Below are positions 56,465 through 64,000 of a stretch of DNA of 64,000 nucleotides, one piece after another (within the stretch, counting starts at the first letter, position 1; the number at the start of each line of letters is the position of its first letter). A model generated the notes under the pieces. That model worked only from the letters and a program-made list of their open reading frames with translations, was not told where the DNA came from and searched no databases. The translations under genes were made by a program, and so were the position numbers. Origin of the DNA: Panagrolaimus kolymaensis (lineage: Eukaryota; Nematoda; Chromadorea; Rhabditida; Panagrolaimidae); assembly GCA_028622995.1 (NCBI GenBank), contig JAJQJQ010000017.1, positions 1,736,001 to 1,800,000 on the forward strand, in the 5' to 3' direction.

Positions 56465-57547
56465 ATGTCATTGATTATTGATTTGCGTTTTTGGAAATTT
56501 GGTGAAATTTTGGGCGATGCCACTCATAATAGTTGCGTTCAAATTGCAATGAAAGGAAATCTCAAACTCGCAGTTAAAATTTTATCTAACATCAGTCATA
56601 ATGAATATTTTGATCGAAATGGTTTATTAGAAATGAATAATTCAAATTTGGTAAGTATAAGGTAAAATATCCCAAAGTATCTTATCAATGTTATTATGAT
56701 AGCTTTTAGAGATGTAGTGGTAAGACAAAAGCTTCGGTATAATTCTAAACCAAAAACAGCTATTTTAATGGAATATTGCACTGATGGTGACATGGAAAAT
56801 TATATTACCGAACAGAATGATGCGGTAATCGAAGTCGAGTTATTTTTAAAATGGACGAAACAAATGGCCGAAGGAATTTTATTTTTGTATTCCAAAAACA
56901 TTATTCATGGCGATTTAAAAACTAAAAAGTAAATTTTGGAACGATTCAATTTTTTTTAATTAATTTAAATGGTTTTAGTATCTTTCTTACAAATGATAAA
57001 AACCAATCAAAAATAGGTGATTTTGATGATCGATTCCTTTTAAAAAATGGAAAAATTGAAAGACCTAAAGGAACCGAAGGTTGGCAAGCACCTGAAACCT
57101 TTTCAGATGTATGGTCACATAAAGTAAGAAAAATTTATTAAATAAAAATATATACTTTCATTTCTGTATAACAATTTTTAGGCAGATGTTTATTCATTTG
57201 CATTAATTTTGTGGTCAATGTTTACTTTAAAAAATCCAGAAAATACAAATGATTTGGATGCGGAAATGTGAGTTAAAAATTTCAAAAAAAATGTGAGCAA
57301 GGTTTTTGTTTTTAGTAAAAACACAAACTCCATCACAATGAATTTATTTTTAAATGAATATGCTACAGAATATTATGAAATAAGAAAAAATATTGAAGAC
57401 TTTTTAAAAGATTTTGAAACATTTAAAACAATGTTAGAAGATGATAAGCCTATGACATCCACTTCTTCATCGAATCTCACAATAGAAAACGAAAGCGAAA
57501 ATGAATATGAAATAATAAATCAAAATATTAGTAAAATTAAATTTTAA
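56465..57547 (+). CDS. Degenerate protein kinase-like protein
   Basis: Exons 56465-56661, 56710-56928, 56979-57123, 57182-57267 and 57316-57547 give 292 residues, short for a kinase. Readable parts: FWKFGEILGDATHNSCVQIAM (glycine loop lost), LAVKIL (Lys kept), MEYCTDGDMENYI, IIHGDLKTKNIFL (HRD to HGD, catalytic Asp and Asn kept), IGDFDDRFL (DFG to DFD), GTEGWQAPETF (APE kept) and ADVYSFALILWSMF. The C-lobe after subdomain IX is abbreviated and replaced by an acidic tail. Exon 1 is taken to end at 56661 rather than the nearer gtaagt at 56651 because only that choice joins in frame. The lost glycine loop and altered DFG suggest weak or no activity. Confidence 0.7.
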
Positions 57548-57610
57548 TTTTTTTCCGCAGTCTGTTGTATTCCATTATGTTATAAAAATCCTTGAATTTC
57601 CTTTCGTGTT

Positions 57611-57786
57611 ATATAAGACGCCGATATTTAAAAAAATTTTGTGCAGCACAAAATTCCTCACTTTTTTGAAAAAGTGTCTCTTTTGCCATTTTTTTCAATT
57701 GATTTTTTTGGCAAAAGAGACACTTTTTCAAAAAAGTGAGGAATTTTGTGCTGCACAAAATTTTTTTAAATATCGGCGTCTTATAT
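57611..57786. repeat. 176-base palindromic element inserted at the ferrochelatase 3' end
   Basis: Ends ATATAAGACGCCGATATTT...AAATATCGGCGTCTTATAT; arms of about 84 bases are near-exact complements around a short AATTGA-containing centre. Nested hairpins (GTGCAGCAC, CACTTTTTCAAAAAAGTG) lie within the arms. TA dinucleotides at the edges fit a TA target. The ferrochelatase reading frame runs into its right end and stops inside it. Confidence 0.85.
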
Positions 57787-59086
57787 GTTCAATAACATCG
57801 ATTCCATCTTTGCTATCATTCAAACATTTAACGTACACAAGTTTTTTACCACCGTGCTTTCTAAAAATAAATTTATTTTTGCTTTTACAACTTTTTTTTA
57901 ACCTGAAATCGTTTGCTAATTCTATTTCTAATTCTTCAAGCGTTTCAAGGCAATCTGATGAAAATCCTGGCGCTATAACGATCACATTCTTATAGCCATT
58001 CCTAAAAAAACATTGAATATCGATATTCAATTTAAAACTTGGGTTTTTTATTTTGCTAATTCAAATACGGTTTCATCTGTGTATGGTTGAAGCCATTTGC
58101 TTTTGCCCATTCTTGATTGAAATGCTGTAATAATTGGGATGGATATGATTCCTTGATTTTTAATTTCTTTTTGAATTAATTCAGTTGTTTCATGACATTG
58201 TTTTCCATATGGATCACCTCTTTCTTGAAATCGAAGGGGAATTCCATGATATGTAGCAATAATGGCATCAAAATTTATATCATTGTAAGACTCAATGCTG
58301 TTTTGAAGGGAATTAACAATTGCTTTAATAAATTCATTATTGGAATAATAAGCATGAATTGTATGAATTGCCATTTGTCTACGCTGAGTTAATAAAGTTT
58401 TAAACACTTGATCACAACATGATGCAGTCGTTGGCCCGGAAAACTGAGGAAATAGTGGAAAAGCGATGAGACGATCACAACCGAAAGCATGTAATTCAGC
58501 TATTTTATCGCTAATACTTGGAGTTCCATAACGAAATGCCCATTCAATTTTAATCGAAGTTGATGTTTCTTCTTTAGCATCAAAACGAGCTTGAAGTTGT
58601 TGAGCTTGATTTCGACTGATCGTTCGAAGTGGAGATTCATCCTTATCTTTATTTCAAATTGCTTTATAACTTGGACCTTTTTTTATGGGACGGGTTGTGA
58701 GAATTATTAAATAAAGAATTGGATACCAAATTAAACGGGGAACTTCAGAAATTCGTCGATCACTCAAAAATTGACGCAAATATTTCCACATAGGCCAAAA
58801 TGAAAAACCTAAGGGAGTTCCTGTGTTTATTAAAAGCACTCCAATCTTTGTTGGAATTGGATATTCGATCTAAAGCAAATTATTAAGAATTTTTTACATT
58901 TTTTTGTTGTTTTTTTGGAATGTAGGAGCATCTGACCTAAGATACCAAAAGCTTTGAAACGGTTTGTTCTAGTTATGAAAAAAAATAACAAACCTTTTGG
59001 TCTTCACTAAGTTTCGTGACAATTTCATTAATACTCAAAGGCGAGAAATTCTTTAATTTTGTCATTTTTGCTGCTGCATGAGCCAT
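57728..59086 (-). pseudogene. hemH-like: Ferrochelatase of bacterial type, decayed (stop, splice-donor loss, MITE at 3' end)
   Basis: Ferrochelatase inserts Fe2+ into protoporphyrin IX, the last step of heme synthesis. Exon remnants: 59086-58994, 58869-58052, 58001-57903 and 57860-57728, about 380 codons. Family blocks: IGVLLINTGTP, LRQFLSDRRISEVPRLIW, ESPLRTISRNQ, LIAFPLFPQFS, IIATYHGIPLRFQERGDPYG with the catalytic His, FQSRMGKSKWLQPYTDET, APGFSSDCLETLEE, KHGGKK. The YHGIP and QCHETT forms are bacterial rather than animal-mitochondrial. Lesions: TGA at 58654-58656 where the family has Trp (IW-x5-ESPL); the donor after 58052 reads AT instead of GT and reading through gives a TAA; the last 17 codons and stop come from the palindromic element at 57611-57786. 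Introns show it has long been nuclear. Confidence 0.85.
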
Positions 59087-59327
59087 GTAAAAAAAGCAAA
59101 GGTTCAATAAATCATTTCTTTTATTATATTTATATCCAAAATTTTGTTAAAAAATGCATGAACACTGACTGATAAAAAGGAAAATAGAAGAAGAGTGCAA
59201 AGAACATTGGAACATAAAAAGAGAAAAAATGTAATCAAAGTAAGATGATTTCATCTTTATGCAATGTTATTTTAAAAAAGTGAAGTTGAAGGATATGTTT
59301 TTTTTTGTTACAAAAATGTGTGAATTA

Positions 59328-60172
59328 TTATTTGTATTTTATAAGAAGGCGTTCAATAACTTCATGTAAAGCAGTTTCCAAAATTTCATTTGTTCCTTGC
59401 ATTTCATTTATGACTTCTCGAGCCCATTTGGCATAATCGCGAGAACGTTTTGGAGGCCATCCAATTGGAGCGTGGCGTTCCAAATCACGAAGATTATAAA
59501 GTTTATCACTCAAATGAACTAAACGAGCTTTGAATGAATGAGATCCAGCATTATCAATTTGTGATTGTTTTCGAATTTCATAAGGTTTTGATTTATCATC
59601 AGTGCATTCCATAACAATGTCATGAACCTAAAAAGGAATATATAATATTTAAATGTACTATTTTTATCGTCACAAACTTCTTGTCCAAACATTGTTTTAA
59701 TTTCTTCGGGGGTTGTTTTTGTATCTTCGATTGTATCATGAAGAATGGCTGCTGCTAATATGATTCTAAAGTAAAAGTTATATATTAATAATTATAGATT
59801 AGCAACAGCAACTTACGGATCGAAGATATGCGCTTCGTTAGTCAAGATATGCGCAACTCCTAAAACCCAAAATTTTCAATAAACCCATATGTATATATTC
59901 GAAAAATTTTTACCAATGGGATGATTTACATAAGGTGTTCGATTATCTTTTCGTTTTTGAAATCGATGACGCCGAGCAGCAAAATCGGTGGCTTTTACAA
60001 TTAATTCAATTCCATGAGGATCAGTGCCATTCAATTCTTTGCTGGGAACAGGCTTGGAATCTCCGCTGGGAGTTGGCAATTCGGGATATAAAGCGTTTCC
60101 ATTGCCATTGGAGGACCCAATTGATTCTTCATAAGATGGTGGAGGACCTGATGGAATTATTTTTTCACTCAT
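59328..60172 (-). CDS. hddc3: MESH1/HDDC3 (metazoan SpoT homologue) with PPPSY N-terminal extension
   Basis: Exons 60172-59914, 59859-59817, 59765-59678 and 59627-59328 give 229 residues. The core is a close MESH1: [44 protein letters not shown] (HD metal motif), [26 protein letters not shown] [29 protein letters not shown]1 hydrolyses ppGpp in vitro and is an NADPH phosphatase in animals. Compared with the roughly 179-residue human protein it has about 50 extra N-terminal residues including GPPPSYEES, a PPxY-type motif that could bind WW domains. All HD residues are present, so it should be active. It lies directly upstream of the ferrochelatase remnant in the same direction. Confidence 0.92.
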
Positions 60173-61955
60173 TTTTCTGCAAAAATTATTTTACTTTGAA
60201 AAAAAAATGATGAACATTGAAAACGAAAATAAGGGTGACATGAAAGATGAAATTATAAAAAAATGAGGGTGTTTGATTCGTTGAGACCCAAATTTGAAAA
60301 GAAAAGAAAAAGGAAAACAGTGGCGTAAAAAAAGTTTTAATAAAAAAGATGCGAATAACAAAAATCCATAGAAACCGGTGTTAAAGAAGAAAGGGATTGA
60401 CAGAAGTGATGAGCCGTGAAAAGCGGTGAATCAGCATTCAACCGTCAAAACGAGTTTTATCTTATAAAGTTTCAAAAAGCGGTTTTAATGTTTTGACAAA
60501 ACAATCAAATAACAACTTTGTTTAATGTCTGCATTTTGCATCATTACATCATCATAGAATTTTTGTTTCATTTTAATGAACAAATTATACATATTGTAAA
60601 ATCAATAAAAACTATTTTAAATAATGATTCAGCTTATCGTTATCAGTAAATTTTTGAAGAAGAAAAAAAGCAGGATAGTCATTATGAATAGCCGAAATTA
60701 AAAAAGGTTTTGAAAATTTATTAAAGCTTACATTTTGCCACTAAAAATTGGTCCAAATAATTAAATAAATAAAACCGCTTTGTCGACAATAACATTGATC
60801 CTTTCCTACCATTTTTTTAAATAGCAAATGAATTTTAAATCCATAAAAAAATCAGCAGTATTCAAAGACATAACTTAATTTTTGTTTTTATTTTTCTTAT
60901 TTTGGTTAAGAATTAAAAAGGCAAAAGAACCTTGATGCATAAATAAATGGATTTTCAGATAAAAAGATTTTGCAAGCTTTTAATTTATTGTTATTCACCT
61001 TTAAGACATTTTTCCTAATAAAAAATTAGTCGTTATTTCTTAAACCATTAGGTCTTAGATTTTTTACCCGCAAATAAATTTACTCTAGAGTAAAGCAAGT
61101 GCCATAACAACTGTATAATATCTGGAGGCGTGGAAATGCAAATAAACAAAATTGTTTATCAACAAATTTCATTTTTTTTGTTACTTCAATTAATGAAAGA
61201 TCATTTCTAAGCTTTCATTCATAAAAATTAATCAATTGGCGGAACGGGTCGCTCACGACAACTTATCCTTGGATTTTGCTTGCTGTATTAAAAAAATATC
61301 TTGTGATCTATTTAAAAGCAAACACTTATAATATATTTTAAATGTCAAATAAATTTTCTGCTTTCAACTTTGAATGACTAATTTACACAACTTCTTTGAC
61401 TCATACTTGCTTGTCTGAACCTGTGGTAGATGAACAGTCAATAAGAAAAAGCTTTTGCATTTTTAATAATTTTCAATACGGTGAAAGTCATAAATTGAAA
61501 TGAAACTTTTATTATAATTTTTTTGTAGCTCAAAAAGTAATTCGTGAGCTTTTAAAATGACTGAAACTTCAAATTTTACTAAAAGTTTGAACTTCCCGCT
61601 TTTATTAAAATTTCCCTCACGAATTCGATTTTGCTTTTTTGTTTTTGTTGCTGCAAAAATTTTGCCTTCTTTATTTCTTCTCCATCATCTTTTTTGAAAC
61701 AAGATTAACCAACCAACAACAAAGAAAGAATGCAAGAAAGAGAAGAAAAAAACTTATTTTTGGTGATGAGTCATAGCTTGCTTTTTATCAATTCTTGCAG
61801 TTTTGTTATTCTCCTTTTTTAAAATGCATTATTTTTTGTTTAACATTTTTTACACGTGAATCGTTTATTTGTTTACCCAAGTTTTTTTTCTCACTTAAAT
61901 TATATTTCATTTTTAGTCTTTTTTGGTACATTTATTTATTTCAATCAACAACAAT
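60173..61955. other. Intergenic, divergent promoter region
   Basis: About 1.8 kb between MESH1 (minus) and the unknown helical protein gene (plus). AT-rich, with a TTTTTAG-like acceptor shortly before the next ATG. No gene, RNA or repeat recognised. Confidence 0.45.
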
Positions 61956-62556
61956 ATGGCTGAATGTCTTGAAGATACAAGTGGAGCTGATACTGATCGA
62001 ATCATTGATAGCTGTGGATTTTTGAAGCAACAATTCGACATTTTCAAACATGATTATCGTGAAGCTTTTGACAATCATGGTCATGAAACTTTGGCAAATT
62101 TGACTCTCAGCAATGATATAAAGAAAGAAGTGGTAAATACTCTTCGAAAATTGCAAAGAGCTAAACACAATATTGAAAGGTTTGTTCTTATATATTCATA
62201 ATTGTAACGAAAAGCCTTTTTTCAGTTATAATTTAAAAGGTGAAGATCGTGAAAATGTTGCTGCTTTACTTGAAAAGATTGGTGTTGTTCAAGAGGAACT
62301 TGAAAGAGTTGTTCGTGGAAAAGTTGAATTCGCGGTTCAAAATGTTCAATTACCTGAATTTGATGCCGATGCAATTCATGCTCTTTTTGGTCCTCAAGAT
62401 GATAATATCAAAGATACACCTGCTAAAAAAGCTGTTGAAGAACTATGTGATTTTAATCGAATCTTTGAAGAGAAGGTTGGAGGTGTTATTGGAGCCGCCA
62501 CGCTATTATTGTCTGATTATTCTAATTTGGAAGAATTTATGAAAGAAAATAGCTAA
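61956..62556 (+). CDS. Unrecognised small helical protein
   Basis: Exons 61956-62179 and 62226-62556 give 184 residues. No signal peptide, no membrane segment. Sequence is highly charged and helical throughout (KKEVVNTLRKLQRAKHNIERSYNLKGEDRENVAALLEKIGVVQEELERVVRGK), consistent with a coiled-coil adaptor. It ends LSDYSNLEEFMKENS. An acceptor-like cattttag lies 40 bases before the ATG. I do not recognise a family. Confidence 0.6.
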
Positions 62557-63096
62557 TTCAAAGCATCTTTTATTTCAAAGCGCGGGTTTCAATGTCAAGG
62601 ATTCAATTTTAATTATGTATGCTTAAGTTGATTTCTCCAATTTGTGATATATGTATGATTTGGGAGTAGTGCGAAACGCCGAATGAGGAAACGCCGAATA
62701 AGGAAACGACGTTGGAAACGCCGAATGAAGAAACGCCGATTAAGGAAACCATAATGGAAACGCCGAATGAGGAAACCCTACCATTTTTGAAGGGATATAG
62801 TTATGAAACTATCAGAATAGGGTAATTTGTGATAGATTTATGCAATATTAAGGATTGCCTGATGCCCTGAGGGGAAAATTAATTTTTTTGTCAAATTTTT
62901 GCAATTGACTTAGTATTTATTGCAGCAAATTTCTGTATATTATCCTAATTTTTTACTGCTACCATTATTTGTTTATCGCCTGTTGATAATGGGCTTGATG
63001 CTTACTTTATTTCTTTTACAGCTTTATATTATTTTAATTTTTTTTATTTTTCTAACAATATATAAATAACAAACAATACAAAAAACGAAAAACATA
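62557..63096. other. Intergenic with a short tandem repeat
   Basis: Convergent-gene spacer containing the GGAAACGCCGAATGA repeat array listed separately; otherwise nothing recognised. Confidence 0.45.
62673..62777. repeat. Degenerate tandem array of GGAAACGCCGAATGA units
   Basis: About seven units of 14-16 bases in direct orientation, with variants GAATAA, GATTAA and a truncated ACGACGTT unit. Flanks show no target duplication or terminal inverted repeat. Confidence 0.8.
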
Positions 63097-63666
63097 TCAT
63101 TGCTCATTTGTCTTCAAAACGGGTTGATAATGATTATCTTTGAAATATAAACAAATATCTGGATAACCAGGTTTGTGTTGATAATTCTTTTTCTCTTCGG
63201 GGCTATAAACATTCCATCTGTGAGTGTCTGCATCGATATATTTTGTATAACAAAATACATTAACCAAGAACAATTGAGCAAATGCTTTTATATCTTCAGC
63301 ACCCATCCATAATTCTTCACTCACGGCTTTACCATCTTTATTTTCCTTTTCCATTTGTTCTATCAAATCTAATTGTCTTTTTGCATCGCCTTTTTTACCT
63401 TCTTTGAAATTACGCCATTCAGTAATTCTTTTTCTCAACATCCAATGGTATTTATCAGTTCCAAAAAGTAAATATGAGAATGCTCTGTATCCACAATTTC
63501 CATCACCAAGCACATTGGTAACAGTCAAGGGTAAAGTAAGACTTTCAAAATTTTTCATATTTCTTAAAGGCGAATTTGTTGTTTCAGTAATCGGGATTCT
63601 TAAATAATCACAAGCAGTACACTCAAAAAAAAATTGTCCCATTTGGCTTCGGCAAAAGAGGTACAT
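63097..63666 (-). CDS. OTU-type cysteine protease (ORF, possibly 5' incomplete)
   Basis: A single open frame of 189 residues. GDGNCGYRAFSYLLFG (about residues 54-69) carries the OTU catalytic Asp/Asn/Cys signature and DNHYQPVL (about residues 176-183) supplies the catalytic His. RKRITEWRNF and ICLYFKDNH are typical OTU surroundings. The family cleaves ubiquitin-like conjugates. The start is uncertain: the Met at 63666, or a later Met just before the core, or a missing upstream exon (FFFECTACDYL looks like a broken zinc-ribbon remnant). OTU domains of this form also occur in transposon-encoded proteins, so host versus mobile origin is open. Confidence 0.7.
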   Translation of the reverse strand: MYLFCRSQMGQFFFECTACDYLRIPITETTNSPLRNMKNFESLTLPLTVTNVLGDGNCGYRAFSYLLFGTDKYHWMLRKRITEWRNFKEGKKGDAKRQLDLIEQMEKENKDGKAVSEELWMGAEDIKAFAQLFLVNVFCYTKYIDADTHRWNVYSPEEKKNYQHKPGYPDICLYFKDNHYQPVLKTNEQ

Positions 63667-64000
63667 TGACTTTGGTGTCCAAAATAACCCGTCGATGTAC
63701 TATTTTGTATACCAAAAGTAAATTTTTAACAGACAAAAAATTTGGTTCAGTTTTTTGGACGGCAATGGCTAAATCGAGGCCAAAAATGTATTTTTTTTTG
63801 GTATGAAAGAAAAATGGTCAAAAAATTTTTGTACTTCAAAAAAAATAATTTTTGACTGCCTCCGCGAATATATTATTCAAATTTTTTCTAATAGAATGAA
63901 TTTCAATAAGTCAAAACAAAAGCATTTCAAAAAAAGTTTATTTACAATAATTCCTTGGATAAATAAATACAAAAAAAAGCCTAGACAAAAAATAAATAAT
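63667..64000. other. Window-edge sequence upstream of the OTU ORF
   Basis: AT-rich sequence reaching the window end. A short inverted pair (TACATTGAC...GTCGATGTA, about 63661-63700) lies just upstream of the OTU start. No upstream exon identified. Confidence 0.3.

Noticed and set aside
58003..58052. U12-type AT-AC intron
   Set aside because: The intron starts ATAAAA rather than ATATCCTT and ends in TTTTTTTAG, so a mutated U2 donor is simpler.
57728..59086. Bacterial contamination or endosymbiont origin for the ferrochelatase
   Set aside because: The gene has three spliceosomal introns with nematode-like consensus, nematode-like base composition, and nematode genes and transposons on both sides.
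62664..62781. The GGAAACGCC array as a hAT-like element
   Set aside because: TAGTG and CCCTA-like edges can be drawn but the flanking 8-mers do not match, so there is no target duplication.
1..64000. tRNA, rRNA or other structured RNA genes
   Set aside because: No A-box/B-box pair or recognisable structural RNA was seen by eye; a covariance-model scan was not possible here.

Overview
The window is nuclear DNA of a nematode. It is AT-rich, with short phase-consistent introns (mostly 45-100 bases) that obey GT-AG. Many genes belong to nematode-typical families: two SXP/RAL-2 secreted proteins, a nuclear receptor with divergent C4 fingers, a small secreted Ly6/uPAR-like protein and DUF5648-like secreted domains. 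The rest are clear metazoan orthologues: PINX1, EXOC2/SEC5, RBBP6, FCP1, casein kinase 1 gamma, MESH1/HDDC3 and a ferrochelatase. The ferrochelatase is of bacterial type, and nematodes of clades III and IV are known to have gained one from alphaproteobacteria. That points loosely to clade III/IV, but I do not name a genus.

Layout. 0-4.7 kb: the 3' end of an unrecognised LRR-like gene, a sugar-transporter-like MFS gene and PINX1. 5-9.7 kb: two tandem membrane metallophosphoesterase (TMPPE-like) genes separated by two short transposons. 9.9-13.4 kb: the whole SEC5 gene, including one apparent GC-AG intron. 13.4-17.1 kb: a long AT-rich non-coding stretch holding a repeat-built element. 17-31 kb: nuclear receptor, Ly6-like gene, a large gene with a possible LOTUS fold, a mucin-tailed secreted protein, a pseudokinase and a convergent SXP/RAL-2 pair. 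32-41 kb: an unknown nuclear protein, then four same-strand genes with 190-360 base gaps (RBBP6, a zinc-knuckle protein, FCP1, a secreted protein), a possible operon. 41-50 kb: a 742-base foldback element, casein kinase 1 gamma and a tyrosine phosphatase. 50.6-57.5 kb: a multi-C2H2 gene whose probable upstream exons are separated from it by three palindromic elements, then a C2HC protein and a degenerate kinase. 57.7-64 kb: a broken ferrochelatase, MESH1, an unknown helical protein and an OTU protease ORF.

Two themes stand out. First, the ferrochelatase gene carries three separate lesions: a TGA where the family has Trp, a splice donor changed from GT to AT, and a palindromic element that now supplies its last codons and stop. 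This looks like a transferred heme-synthesis gene in decay. Second, the window is seeded with short non-autonomous transposons. They include TTAA-flanked palindromes sharing an AAAGG...CCTTT edge (one pair is 199 bases long and differs at two positions), hAT-like elements with 8-base target duplications (one built almost wholly of TTTCCG-type repeats), and long foldbacks.

Exon boundaries were placed by eye from splice consensus and reading-frame continuity. Most predicted CDS lengths divide evenly by three. No homology search was run, so family names rest on recognised motifs.
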